Origin: Dermatophilaceae bacterium Sec6.4
GTDB lineage: Bacteria > Actinomycetota > Actinomycetes > Actinomycetales > Dermatophilaceae
DNA: 64,000 nucleotides
Assembly (NCBI GenBank): GCA_039636865.1
Contig: CP144172.1
Coordinates: forward strand, 3,286,001 to 3,350,000
Direction: 5' to 3'
Position numbers and translations under genes: made by a program. The notes under the pieces were generated by a model. The model saw only the letters and a program-made list of their open reading frames with translations, had not been told where the DNA came from and ran no database searches. The stretch's first letter is position 1. Every line of letters starts with the position of its first letter. Of this stretch, positions 18,149 to 26,892 are shown piece after piece.

Positions 18149-18777
18149 AGCGGCGTCACATCTGCGACATGCGCGGCTGCCGTGCGTTCGCGGTGCCTGT
18201 GGGGTTGCTGTTGTGCGCCGGACTGCTGTCGGGGTGCGGCGGTAGCGCCCGGCCGTCGCCGACGTCGTCCTACCCCACCTCCAGCGTCCCCCTGGTAGCG
18301 CCGACGCCGTCGTCGAGCAGCACGCAGGCGCAGGCCGGTAGCGTGCGCAGCCGCGACGGGTCCTTCTCCGCAGTGCTGCCCGACTCGTGGGGCACGGTGA
18401 AGAGTTCGGTGACCGGCATGATGCTGTTCGAGCGGGCCCCCAGCGCGACCCACGGGATCCGGACCAACTTCAATGTGCTGCGCCAGGGCGCTGCAGGGGC
18501 CTCGCTGACGGACGCGGTGTCCCAGGCCACCGCCAGCCTGCAACAGTCAGGGTGGGCCGTGACCGCTGGGCCCGGCCTGACCGTCGGCGGCATCCCGGCG
18601 AAATCGGTCATGGCGACGACCGCCGCCCAGGGCAAGAAAATCAGCGTGCATCAGTACTACATCCTCAAGGGAACGTCGGTGTACATCGCGACGATGACCT
18701 CGTCGCCATCGGATGCTCCTGCCGCACAGAAGACCGCCACGGCCATCTTCGCGAGCTGGGCGTGGAGTAGTTCCTAG
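18145..18777 (+). CDS. Lipoprotein with PsbP/LpqN-like domain
   Basis: 210 residues. The signal peptide FAVPVGLLLCAGLLSG is followed by the lipobox cysteine at 31 (LLSGCGG), so it is exported and lipid-anchored. A Ser/Thr/Pro linker runs to about residue 65. The mature part (SRDGSFSAVLPDSWGTVKSS ... GIPAKSVMATTAAQGKKISVHQYYILKGTSVYIATMTS) looks like the single-domain beta-sheet fold of actinobacterial LpqN/PsbP-like lipoproteins. Overlaps the membrane protein gene by four bases. Confidence 0.75.
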   Translation: MKRRHICDMRGCRAFAVPVGLLLCAGLLSGCGGSARPSPTSSYPTSSVPLVAPTPSSSSTQAQAGSVRSRDGSFSAVLPDSWGTVKSSVTGMMLFERAPSATHGIRTNFNVLRQGAAGASLTDAVSQATASLQQSGWAVTAGPGLTVGGIPAKSVMATTAAQGKKISVHQYYILKGTSVYIATMTSSPSDAPAAQKTATAIFASWAWSSS

Positions 18778-18863
18778 TGCAGTGGATCAACAGCAGGACG
18801 GGTGCGGAGCGACTGTCACGCAACGTTGCACGCACCGTCCTCGATCGGTGACACGATGTCGGG

Positions 18864-20438
18864 ATGAGTGAAGAACAGCCGATGGCAGAACACCGCAGCA
18901 GACCTTCCAGTGCGCAGTTCCGCGAATTCGTGGCATCAGGGTGGGCACCGCGATCCGACGAGCCGACACCGCGCACAGCGGCAGCTGACTTCACGCCGGC
19001 GCGCCGAGCTGCTCTCGGCGCGCATTTCGTCGGTGAGCGTCTCGTCCTACCGGCAGGCGGTCTGAAGGTCCGCAGCAATGACTGCGACTACATCTTCCGC
19101 CCGCATTCGGCGTTTGCGCATCAGAGCGGCCTCGGCGGCGACCGCGAGCCCGACGCCGTACTCGTACTGGAGCCGGTCAGCCACCCAGACAGCTCAGACA
19201 GCTCAGACAGCTCAGACAGCTCAGAAACCGAACTGACGCACGAAGCGACCATCTACTTTCGCCCACTTGCCGGCCGCGACACCGAGGAATTCTTCGGCGA
19301 CGCACGATATGGCGAGTTCTGGGTAGGTGCCCGACCCACTCTGCAGGACGTCGAATCCGAACTCGGTATCAAGGCGCGGCACATCGATGAGTTCAAGGAC
19401 GCGATCTCCAAGGATGCCGGTGCAGTGCAGATCCGGGTCGTACGCGATGCGGACGCCTCGATCACCGCCATCGTCGATGAGATCCGGGCCCAGGCCGCAG
19501 GTACCCAACAGGCGAGCGGTGATGACGACCACGGTGATCGAGGCGAACACAGCGAGGATCACGAGTTGGCGCGCCTGCTGTCCACGCAACGGCTGGCCAA
19601 GGACCCCTTCGAGATCGAGCAGATGCGGGCCGCCGTGACGGCCACCGCCCGCGGTTTCGAATCGGTCATTGCAGATCTGCCGGACGCCGTGCGCCGTGGG
19701 CGCGGCGAGCGCTGGGTGGAAGGTGTCTTCGGGCTGACCGCCCGCCACGAGGGCAACGGCGTGGGGTATGACTCGATCTGTGCGGCCGGGGACCACGCCA
19801 CGACGCTGCACTGGATCCGTAACACCGGCGAGATCCACGACGGTGATCTGCTGCTGTTGGACGCCGGTGTCGAGGTCGACTCGCTCTACACCGCCGACAT
19901 CACCCGCACCCTCCCGGTCAACGGTCGGTTCAGCGACCCGCAACGTCGGGTGTACGACGCGGTGTACGCCGCCCAGGAAGCCGGCCTGGCGGCGATCCGG
20001 CCCGGTGCGACCTTCGCCGACGTCCACGCTGCGGCGATCCGGGTCATCGCGCAGACACTCTTCGACTGGGGCCTGCTGCCCGACGGGGTCGACGTCGATG
20101 CCACCTTGAGCAAGGAGACCGGGCAGTACCACCGGCGCTGGATGGTGCATGGCACCAGCCATCACCTCGGCCTCGACGTGCATGACTGCGCGCGAGCGCG
20201 CGACGAGGATTACATGCAGGGGGTGCTGACGCCGGGGATGATTCTGACGGTGGAGCCGGGTCTGTATTTCAAGGCAGACGACGAGCTGATCCCGTCCGAG
20301 CTACGAGGTATCGGAGTCCGCATCGAGGACGACGTGCTGGTGACCGAGACCGGCCACGACAACCTGTCGGGGTTCATGCCGCGTTCCAGCAGCGAGGTCG
20401 AGGACTGGATCGCGCGGGTCTGGTCCGAACGCGAATGA
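18864..20438 (+). CDS. pepP: Xaa-Pro aminopeptidase (M24 family, PepP-type)
   Basis: Removes N-terminal residues preceding proline; needs two Mn ions. The 524 residues have an N-terminal AMP_N domain (RRAALGAHFVGERLVLPAG) and a pita-bread catalytic domain. Metal ligands appear in LLLDAGVEVDSLYTADITR (two Asp), HGTSHHLGLDVHD (His), LTVEPGLYF (Glu) and GVRIEDDVLV (Glu). A DSS repeat (about 113-124) and an acidic loop near residues 215-230 (SGDDDHGDRGEHSEDHE) are unusual for the family. ATG 18864 lies after an 86-base gap. The stop overlaps the next gene's start (ATGA). Confidence 0.92.
   Translation: MSEEQPMAEHRSRPSSAQFREFVASGWAPRSDEPTPRTAAADFTPARRAALGAHFVGERLVLPAGGLKVRSNDCDYIFRPHSAFAHQSGLGGDREPDAVLVLEPVSHPDSSDSSDSSDSSETELTHEATIYFRPLAGRDTEEFFGDARYGEFWVGARPTLQDVESELGIKARHIDEFKDAISKDAGAVQIRVVRDADASITAIVDEIRAQAAGTQQASGDDDHGDRGEHSEDHELARLLSTQRLAKDPFEIEQMRAAVTATARGFESVIADLPDAVRRGRGERWVEGVFGLTARHEGNGVGYDSICAAGDHATTLHWIRNTGEIHDGDLLLLDAGVEVDSLYTADITRTLPVNGRFSDPQRRVYDAVYAAQEAGLAAIRPGATFADVHAAAIRVIAQTLFDWGLLPDGVDVDATLSKETGQYHRRWMVHGTSHHLGLDVHDCARARDEDYMQGVLTPGMILTVEPGLYFKADDELIPSELRGIGVRIEDDVLVTETGHDNLSGFMPRSSSEVEDWIARVWSERE
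19188..19223 (+). repeat. Four exact 9-bp coding repeats in pepP
   Basis: GACAGCTCA is repeated four times (19188, 19197, 19206, 19215), encoding Asp-Ser-Ser in a surface loop of the aminopeptidase N-domain. Confidence 0.95.
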
Positions 20439-20908
20439 CGGCACCTCCCGCCTTCGCCAAGTCGACCATCTGCTGGTTGGAGATCGACGGGCGCGACTGG
20501 CCGGCCTGGTACGTAGCGGTCGGCGACACGGCCTACATCGTCTCCGGCGCGGGCGAGCAGGAACTACCCGACCTTCCGGCGACCCTGCCGATCACGCTAC
20601 GGGTGAGGACAGCCCTGCAGTACGCGGGCAAGTTCGAGGCAACCGCCGACCGCCTCCGACAGGGAGACGAAGCGTGGGATGAGGCCGTCGGTGCGTTGCG
20701 TCCCGCGCGGTTGAACTCCACCGGTGACGACCAGGTGGGTCGCTGGGTCGGCGACGGCGTCGTATGGGCGGTTCGACCCGATTTCGAGCACCTCCTCCCT
20801 TTCGAGCGCAATGCGCCGAGCGGCGCACGGGAGCCGACCCCGACACCGGCGACCACCCGGGTCCCGATCCCGCGCCATCTCGGAGGTCGTCGCCGCCACG
20901 CGGGTTAA
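20435..20908 (+). CDS. Uncharacterised actinobacterial protein
   Basis: 157 residues; not confidently assigned. The first 125 look like a compact alpha/beta domain (STICWLEIDGRDWPAWYVAVGDTAYIVSGAGEQELPDLP ...), with Trp-rich strands and an EATADRLRQGDEAWDEAVGAL helix. The tail is Pro/Thr/Arg-rich and probably disordered. It is translationally coupled to pepP (4-base overlap), and its stop is 10 bases before the MgtE_N/CBS gene. A split-barrel flavin fold is conceivable from the strand pattern but not demonstrable here. Confidence 0.65.
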   Translation: MTAPPAFAKSTICWLEIDGRDWPAWYVAVGDTAYIVSGAGEQELPDLPATLPITLRVRTALQYAGKFEATADRLRQGDEAWDEAVGALRPARLNSTGDDQVGRWVGDGVVWAVRPDFEHLLPFERNAPSGAREPTPTPATTRVPIPRHLGGRRRHAG

Positions 20909-20918
20909 TCTGTGCACC

Positions 20919-22244
20919 GTGGCCTCTCTGACACGCGTGTTCGTCGCGCGCATATCCGGTCTGACCGTTCTGGACCCGTTGGGCGACCAGGTCGGACGGG
21001 TGCGCGACGTCATCGGCGTATTCACGTCGGCCGGAGCCCTACGCGCCATCGGACTGGTCATCGAGGTACCCGGTAAGCGCCGGGTCTTCGTCCCGATGAC
21101 GCGCGTCACGGCCATCGATGCGGGCGCGGTGATCACGACCGGTCTGGTCAACATGCGCCGGTTCGAGCAGCGCACCAACGAAACTCTCATCCTCGCCGAG
21201 CTGCTGGATCGTGACGTCGACATCCGGACAGACGGTGAGAGCTTCACCGGCCTGGTCGAGGACGTGGAGATCGAGCAGAACGCCCGTCGTGACTGGTTGG
21301 CCACCAAGGTCTTCGTCCGTCGTTCTGCGGCCACCACGTCGGCGGCCTCCAAAGCCATGTCGCGGCTGACCCGTCGGCGCAGCGGTGCAACGGTGCTCGT
21401 ACCGATCGCGGACGTGAGCGGGTTACGGCACCAGCCGGATGCACAGAGCGCCGAACGGCTGCTGGAAACCTACGAGGACCTTCGGGTTGCCGACCTCGCG
21501 GAGGTCGTGCACGACCTGACACCCAAACGTCGCGGAGAGGTCGCCGCAGCCCTGGACGACGACAAGCTCGCCGACATCCTGCAGGAGCTGCCGGAGGACG
21601 ACCAGGTGGAGATCATGGGCGGCCTGGAGATCGACCGGGCGGCCGACGTGCTGGAGGCGATGGAGCCGGACGACGCTGCGGACCTGCTCTCGGACCTGCC
21701 GCCCCTGCTCGCCGAACAGCTACTGCAGCTGATGGAACCGGACGACGCCGAACCGTTGCGCCGGTTGATGGAGTACGACGAGAACACCGCCGGCGGCCTG
21801 ATGACCACGGACCCGGTCGTGCTCGGGCCCGAAGCCACCATTGCCGAGGCGCTCGCCCTCGTCCGGCGCGAAGAGGTCGCGCCGGCTCTGGCATCGTCGA
21901 TCTTCGTGTGCCGTCCGCCGCTGGAGACCCCGACCGGCAAGTTCATCGGCATCGTGCACACCCAGCGGCTGCTGCGTGAGCCGCCGTCGTTCGCGGTCGG
22001 GATGATCATTGACAAGAGCGTCGAAGCGGTAGCCGCCGACGCACCCCTGGGCCACGTCACGCGCACCCTGGCGACGTACAACCTGGTCAGCCTGCCGGTG
22101 GTGGACGACGCCGGCCGGCTCCTCGGCGCGGTCACGGTCGACGACGTACTCGATCACATCCTGCCGGACGACTGGCGCGAAGCCCGGCACGAGGGCCGCC
22201 GCTACACCCGGGCGTCCGCCAAGGACGACGGAGGCGGTTCGTGA
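20919..22244 (+). CDS. Soluble MgtE_N / tandem CBS-domain protein (Rv1232c-like)
   Basis: 441 residues from GTG 20919 (MASLTRVFVARISGLTVLDP). The N-terminal 170 residues carry PRC-barrel-like segments. A MgtE N-terminal helical superhelix follows (AEVVHDLTPKRRGEVAAALDDDKLADILQELPEDDQVEIMGGLE), with repeated ADxLxxLxxDDA motifs, then two CBS domains with MTTDPVVLGPEATIAEAL and DKSVEAVAADAPLGHVTRTL. There is no transmembrane domain, so it is not a Mg channel itself; it is likely a Mg/adenylate-sensing regulator or partner. It overlaps the DUF1003 gene by 4 bases, as in the conserved Rv1232c-Rv1231c pairing. Confidence 0.85.
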   Translation: MASLTRVFVARISGLTVLDPLGDQVGRVRDVIGVFTSAGALRAIGLVIEVPGKRRVFVPMTRVTAIDAGAVITTGLVNMRRFEQRTNETLILAELLDRDVDIRTDGESFTGLVEDVEIEQNARRDWLATKVFVRRSAATTSAASKAMSRLTRRRSGATVLVPIADVSGLRHQPDAQSAERLLETYEDLRVADLAEVVHDLTPKRRGEVAAALDDDKLADILQELPEDDQVEIMGGLEIDRAADVLEAMEPDDAADLLSDLPPLLAEQLLQLMEPDDAEPLRRLMEYDENTAGGLMTTDPVVLGPEATIAEALALVRREEVAPALASSIFVCRPPLETPTGKFIGIVHTQRLLREPPSFAVGMIIDKSVEAVAADAPLGHVTRTLATYNLVSLPVVDDAGRLLGAVTVDDVLDHILPDDWREARHEGRRYTRASAKDDGGGS

Positions 22245-22822
22245 GCGAGGTCGACACCGCGGGCAAACGACGAGGCGGTCGTACCCGCATCATGCAGGAG
22301 CGCCGCGACAGGCTGGATCAGCCGCAGGAGATCCGGCGCGGGCTGCTACCCCGCCTCAACCTGGACGGCGACCGCTTCGGCACCTTCGCTGAAGGTTTCG
22401 CGCGGTTCATGGGCACTGCCCAGTTCCTTGTCGGCATGACTGTCTTCATCGCCGTCTGGATCACCTTGAACCTGGTCGGTATCTTCGGACTGCGGTGGGA
22501 TCCAGAACCGTTCATCCTGCTGAATCTGATCTTCTCCACCCAGGCGTCCTATGCCGCGCCGCTGATCCTGCTGGCCCAGAACCGCCAGGACGACCGCGAC
22601 CGGGTCGGCCTGGAGCAGGACCGCACCCAGAACGCGCGAAGTCTGGCCGATACCGAGTTCCTCACCCGCGAGGTCGCTTCGCTGCGGGTGGCCCTTCGGG
22701 AGCAGGCCACCCGCGACTTCGTCCGGTCCGAGCTGCGCTCGCTGCTGGATGAGATGGAGGAACGCGGCTACCTGCATGCGCCCACACCGGAGGATGGCGA
22801 CTCCCCACCCTTCGACGGGTGA
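22241..22822 (+). CDS. DUF1003 membrane protein
   Basis: 193 residues from GTG 22241. Two hydrophobic helices, FLVGMTVFIAVWITLNLVGIF and FILLNLIFSTQASYAAPLILLAQN, carry the DUF1003 hallmarks (NL near the end of the first, STQASYAAP in the second). A cytoplasmic coiled-coil-like tail rich in Arg/Glu follows (DRDRVGLEQDRTQNARSLAD ... LREQATRDFVRSELRSLLDEMEERG). Function unknown; constant association with MgtE_N/CBS proteins hints at a divalent cation role. Its start overlaps the upstream stop. Confidence 0.88.
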   Translation: MSEVDTAGKRRGGRTRIMQERRDRLDQPQEIRRGLLPRLNLDGDRFGTFAEGFARFMGTAQFLVGMTVFIAVWITLNLVGIFGLRWDPEPFILLNLIFSTQASYAAPLILLAQNRQDDRDRVGLEQDRTQNARSLADTEFLTREVASLRVALREQATRDFVRSELRSLLDEMEERGYLHAPTPEDGDSPPFDG

Positions 22823-22849
22823 GAGGGAGGCAGTTCTACACTTGTCGGT

Positions 22850-23983
22850 ATGCCTGCCCCCACGATCGACGCTGTTCGCGATGCCCTGACAAAGGTCATC
22901 GACCCTGAGATCAAACGGCCGATCACCGAGCTCGGGATGGTCGAGAGTGTCGACGTCACGCAGGCCGGGCACGTCACGGTCACCATCCTGCTGACGATCT
23001 CCGGATGCCCGCTGAAGGCCACTCTTACCAGCGACACCACCCAGGCGGTCCTGGGAGTGGCCGGAGTGACGGGCGTCGACGTCCGCCTCGGAGTGATGAA
23101 CGACGAGCAGCGCACCGCCCTCAAGGACCACCTGCGCGGCGGGATCAAGGACAAAGAGATCCCCTTTGCCCGGCCCGGTTCGCTCACCCGCGTGTACGCG
23201 GTAGCTTCCGGTAAGGGTGGCGTCGGCAAGTCCTCGATCACCACCAACCTGGCGGCCTCGCTGGCCAAACAGGGCCTTCGGGTCGGGGTCGTGGACGCCG
23301 ACATCTACGGTTTCTCGGTCCCCCGGATGCTCGGGGTGGATCGCAAGCCCACCCAGGTCGACGACATGATCCTGCCGCCGGACAGTCACGGCGTGAAGGT
23401 CATCTCGATCGGGATGTTCGTGCCCGGCAACCAGCCCGTCGTGTGGCGTGGCCCGATGCTGCACCGCGCCCTGCAGCAGTTCCTCGGTGATGTTTTCTGG
23501 GGTGACCTGGACATCCTGTTACTGGACCTGCCGCCGGGTACCGGTGACATTGCAATCTCCACGGCGCAGCTGATCCCCAACGCGGAGATCCTGGTCGTCA
23601 CCACCCCGCAGCAGGCAGCAGCCGAGGTTGCCGAGCGCGCGGGGGCGATTGCCCTGCAGACCCATCAGCGCATTGCCGGCGTGATCGAGAACATGTCATG
23701 GCTGGAACTCCCGGACGGCTCCCGCCAGGAGATCTTCGGCTCCGGTGGCGGCGCGGCAGTCGCGGCATCGCTCAGCCGGGCGATCGGTGCCCCCGTGGAA
23801 CTGCTGGGTCAGATTCCGCTGGACACCAACCTGCGCGAAGGTGCCGACGAGGGAATGCCGGTCGTACTACGCAACCCTGACAGCGCCGCTGCTGTTGCGC
23901 TGCGCGGCATCGCCGCAGGCCTCGGTAGCCGCTCGCGCGGCCTCGCCGGGCGTTCCCTCGGCCTGACGCCCGCGGGTCGCTGA
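22850..23983 (+). CDS. mrp: Mrp/NBP35-family P-loop ATPase, Fe-S cluster carrier
   Basis: 377 residues: N-terminal MIP18/DUF59 domain (VRDALTKVIDPEIKRPITELGMV ... SGCPLKATL), then the deviant Walker A GKGGVGKSS, the switch VDADIYGFSVPRML, and LLDLPPGTGD. Members carry and transfer Fe-S clusters. The C-terminal CxxC cluster-binding pair of ApbC/NBP35 is missing: the equivalent stretch is ENMSWLELPDGSRQEIFGSGGG. From memory this is also true of mycobacterial Mrp, so it is a lineage feature. Convergent with tatB, with one base between stops. Confidence 0.92.
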   Translation: MPAPTIDAVRDALTKVIDPEIKRPITELGMVESVDVTQAGHVTVTILLTISGCPLKATLTSDTTQAVLGVAGVTGVDVRLGVMNDEQRTALKDHLRGGIKDKEIPFARPGSLTRVYAVASGKGGVGKSSITTNLAASLAKQGLRVGVVDADIYGFSVPRMLGVDRKPTQVDDMILPPDSHGVKVISIGMFVPGNQPVVWRGPMLHRALQQFLGDVFWGDLDILLLDLPPGTGDIAISTAQLIPNAEILVVTTPQQAAAEVAERAGAIALQTHQRIAGVIENMSWLELPDGSRQEIFGSGGGAAVAASLSRAIGAPVELLGQIPLDTNLREGADEGMPVVLRNPDSAAAVALRGIAAGLGSRSRGLAGRSLGLTPAGR

Positions 23984-23984
23984 C

Positions 23985-24356
23985 TCAGGTCGCTTCCACG
24001 TCGTACGGCGTGGAACGATCCGGGTCCCAACGACGCAGGCTCTCCTGCACTGCGACCTCGGGATTCAAGTAGGGCGCGTCTTCGGACGGCTCGCCCTCCT
24101 CCGGGTCATCCCACAACGCTTCCCGGATGATCTTTCTCGGGTCGTACTGGCGGGGGTCGTACTGCCTCCAGTCGACGTCCTCGAAATCTGGTCCGAGCTG
24201 GTCCTTCAGGTCGCCTTTGGCACCGTTGGCCATGTCGCGGGCCTGGCGGATGAACGAGCGCAGCTTGCCCAGGTACTCCGGCAGCCGTTCAGGACCGATG
24301 AGCACCATGGCGGCGATCACCAGGATCAGCAGCTTCCATGACGTGATCCCGAACAT
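23985..24356 (-). CDS. tatB: Sec-independent translocase subunit TatB
   Basis: 123 residues. The short N-terminal membrane helix FGITSWKLLILVIAAMVLIGPERLP has the TatA/B hinge GPERLP, and the amphipathic helix EYLGKLRSFIRQARDMANGAKGDLKDQLG follows. Glu near the N-terminus of TatB is replaced here by the FGI..W form seen in actinobacteria. The C-terminus is acidic and contains RQYDPRQYDPR, a small duplicated unit. It lies 20 bases after htrA in the sigE-rseA-htrA-tatB series, the same arrangement as M. tuberculosis Rv1221-Rv1224. Confidence 0.9.
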   Translation of the reverse strand: MFGITSWKLLILVIAAMVLIGPERLPEYLGKLRSFIRQARDMANGAKGDLKDQLGPDFEDVDWRQYDPRQYDPRKIIREALWDDPEEGEPSEDAPYLNPEVAVQESLRRWDPDRSTPYDVEAT

Positions 24357-24376
24357 GACTTAGTTTTCCCGCACTC

Positions 24377-25525
24377 TCAGTTGGTGGATGCCGTGGTCTG
24401 CACCGCGACACTACGGTCCTGACCCTCGCGGGTGATAGTCAAGGTCACTGTTGCGCCGATCGGCTTGGAGCGCAGCGCGACGATGAACGCCGTCGGGCCG
24501 GCGACTTTCACCCCGTCGACCGCGGTGATCACGTCGCCGGACTGCACCCCGGCCTGCTGGGCGGACCCGCCGTCCTGAGCGCTGGTGACCCGCGCCCCGG
24601 GACTGAGCTGAGCTTCGACCTGTACCCCGATCGTCGGATGCGCGGACTTGCCCGTCCTGATCAGCTCATCGACAGTGCGTCTGGCCTGGGCCGCTGGGAT
24701 CGCGAACCCGACGCCGATGTTCCCACTCACCTGGCGCCCTTCGCTGGACCCACCCGTACTGGCGATCGCCGAGTTCACCCCGACCACCTGACCTCGCATG
24801 TCCAGCAACGGACCACCGGAATTGCCCGGATTGATCGCCGCATCGGTCTGTACCGCGTTCAGGTAGGAGACGTCGGTCATCGACCGCCCGGTGGTCACGG
24901 GGCGGTTCAGCGCGCTGACGATGCCTGTGGTGACCGAGCCGGTCAAACCCAACGGTGCCCCGACCGCGATCACCTGCTGACCTACGATCAACGCATCGGA
25001 GTCGCCGTAACTCAAAGCCGGTAGATCTGCCCGGTCCACCTTGAGGACGGCGAGGTCATAGGACGCGTCGGCGCCCACGAGCATCGCGTCGACCTGGCTG
25101 TTGTCGGCGAACTGCACCGTCAGTTTTCCGTCGGGCCCGGCCCCTCGTGCCACGTGGTTGTTGGTCACGATGTAACCCTGGGAACGGATCACGAATCCTG
25201 ATCCGGTGCCTGCCGGTTTGCCGGTGGAGTCGGCGATCTGGATCGTCACCACGCTGGGTAGCGTGGCCCGCGCAATGGCGCTGACCTGCCTGTTTGCATC
25301 AGCCGCGGAATTGGCGTCCTGCTGGCCCATGCGGTGCTCGATCAGAGCGCCGGTCGCGCCGCCCGCACCGCCGGCCAGAAGGGCAATGAGCATTCCGGCG
25401 ACGAGCAACCGACCGGTGCCCGATGACGAGGGATCGCTATTTCGCGGCGCACCGGGTTGTCCTGTGCGCGTCGCCGACGACCAGTCGCCCAGCCCCTGGT
25501 GCGGCTGATCCGGGGGCGTCGTCAT
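24377..25525 (-). CDS. htrA: HtrA/DegP-like serine protease, membrane-anchored
   Basis: 382 residues. A cytoplasmic Pro/Ser-rich start, one transmembrane helix (LLVAGMLIALLAGGAGGATGAL, about 40-61), then a chymotrypsin-fold protease with catalytic His124 (TNNHVA), Asp157 (SYDLAV) and Ser236 (NPGNSGGP), and a C-terminal PDZ domain (AGVQSGDVITAVDGVKV). It acts outside the membrane on misfolded envelope proteins and in mycobacteria affects anti-sigma factor RseA. It is shorter than mycobacterial HtrA, lacking much of the cytoplasmic extension. 27 bases after rseA; ATG 25525. Confidence 0.93.
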   Translation of the reverse strand: MTTPPDQPHQGLGDWSSATRTGQPGAPRNSDPSSSGTGRLLVAGMLIALLAGGAGGATGALIEHRMGQQDANSAADANRQVSAIARATLPSVVTIQIADSTGKPAGTGSGFVIRSQGYIVTNNHVARGAGPDGKLTVQFADNSQVDAMLVGADASYDLAVLKVDRADLPALSYGDSDALIVGQQVIAVGAPLGLTGSVTTGIVSALNRPVTTGRSMTDVSYLNAVQTDAAINPGNSGGPLLDMRGQVVGVNSAIASTGGSSEGRQVSGNIGVGFAIPAAQARRTVDELIRTGKSAHPTIGVQVEAQLSPGARVTSAQDGGSAQQAGVQSGDVITAVDGVKVAGPTAFIVALRSKPIGATVTLTITREGQDRSVAVQTTASTN

Positions 25526-25552
25526 AGTGGCGATTGTCCCTTACCGAGCTGC

Positions 25553-26098
25553 TCAACGCCCAACGGTTCCTACCATCGCAGCCTGCATCAGGGGATCGAC
25601 CACCGGCTCACTGACGGGTGGCACGGGCGCAACGGGCCCGCGCCGAACACTCGCCTGCCGCACGATGTTTGCTGGTTGGCGTTGCAGCTGGCCAGTATTG
25701 ACGGTGACACCGGACACCGGCACCTGCACGGCCACGAGCGTCGCGCCCACACACCCCGCGACGGCAAAAATGGCACACGCCACCGAGCGGCGGGCCGACG
25801 TGTACTGGGCAGGCGCCCCGGCGTGCAGCGTGGCCGGACCATGCCGGCGAATGGGCTGGGCCTGTTCGTGGACCTGTTGCGCCAGGCTCATCAGACCTGC
25901 CACCAGATCGTGCTCGCCCTGAGGACCGAGCGAAAAATGACGCAACCGCCGGATCAGCTCGCGCTGTTCGTCCACATAGGCCCGGCAGTGCTGACAGACG
26001 GCCAGGTGACGTTCCACCTCACCTGCCCCGCGCACGTCGAGCATGTTGTCGACATAGTCACCGAGCACCTCGCCGCCGTGAACTTCCCGCGCGCGCAT
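25553..26098 (-). CDS. rseA: Anti-sigma factor RseA, zinc-binding membrane type
   Basis: 181 residues. The ZAS motif ERHLAVCQHCRAYV (His-x3-Cys-x2-Cys) binds zinc and clamps the ECF sigma factor. One transmembrane helix follows (VACAIFAVAGCVGATLVAVQV), then a short extracytoplasmic tail. Its ATG directly follows the sigE stop (TAG-ATG), giving tight coupling to its target. Mycobacterial RseA is soluble-leaning, so the clear membrane helix suggests release by proteolysis, perhaps via the adjacent HtrA (inference). Confidence 0.88.
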   Translation of the reverse strand: MRAREVHGGEVLGDYVDNMLDVRGAGEVERHLAVCQHCRAYVDEQRELIRRLRHFSLGPQGEHDLVAGLMSLAQQVHEQAQPIRRHGPATLHAGAPAQYTSARRSVACAIFAVAGCVGATLVAVQVPVSGVTVNTGQLQRQPANIVRQASVRRGPVAPVPPVSEPVVDPLMQAAMVGTVGR

Positions 26099-26737
26099 CT
26101 ACATCGAGCTCGGCGAAATGGAGGGCAGCGAAAAGCCCGGGCGGGCCGAAACCGCAGGAGTGATCGGTGGCGGCGCCCGGTGGGCCAGTGCCTCACGCAG
26201 GGAAGCGCGGCCGCGGTGGATACGGGAGCGAACCGTACCCAGCTTCACGTCGAGAGTGGCGGCGATCTCCTCGTAAGAAAGGCCCTCGATATCGCAGAGC
26301 ACCACTGCCGCCCGAAATTCCGGGCTCAGGGAGTCCAACGCCCGTTGGATGTCGTCGTCGAAGTGGGCATCGACATAGGTCTGCTCAGGGCTGCGCTCGC
26401 GGCTGGGCAGACGAGCGGCCGACTCATCCGTCAGCGCATCGAAACGGATGCGCTGCTTACGACGCATCTTGTCCAGGAAGACGTTGGTCGTGATGCGGTG
26501 CAGCCACCCCTCGAAGGTGCCCGGCCGGTAGGACCCGAGGGAGCGGAAAACCCGCAGGAACACGTCGTGGGTGAGGTCCTCGGCGTCATGGACGTTGCCG
26601 GTAAGCCGGTAGGAGAGGCGGTACACGCGCGCCGAGTGCTCGGTGACGATCTCTTCCCAGGTCGGCGGTACCCACCCCTCGGGCGCCTTGTCCGGGACGA
26701 TCGTGCGGCCGGTGGGAGCACGGTGCTGCGTTGTCAT
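26099..26737 (-). CDS. sigE: ECF RNA polymerase sigma factor SigE
   Basis: 212 residues from ATG 26737, with GAGG 8 bases upstream. Region 2: [35 protein letters not shown], then [22 protein letters not shown]. Region 4: [53 protein letters not shown]. The N-terminal [22 protein letters not shown] form is the SigE signature. It controls envelope stress genes together with rseA, htrA and tatB, which follow in the same direction. A frame open to 26845 is possible but crosses the divergent promoter. Confidence 0.93.
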   Translation of the reverse strand: MTTQHRAPTGRTIVPDKAPEGWVPPTWEEIVTEHSARVYRLSYRLTGNVHDAEDLTHDVFLRVFRSLGSYRPGTFEGWLHRITTNVFLDKMRRKQRIRFDALTDESAARLPSRERSPEQTYVDAHFDDDIQRALDSLSPEFRAAVVLCDIEGLSYEEIAATLDVKLGTVRSRIHRGRASLREALAHRAPPPITPAVSARPGFSLPSISPSSM

Positions 26738-26892
26738 GCGACCATCCTCATTTCCGCCGCTGTGTAGGGCCTGTGTAGGCGCTGAGCCGACGTCACATCT
26801 TTGCAACGCTTCGGGGATCGGATTCGTTCTCGTCCTCGCGGGCAACGTTGGCGGCGTTGGCGGCGTGCACTGCGGACCGGCAGACTGACCCT

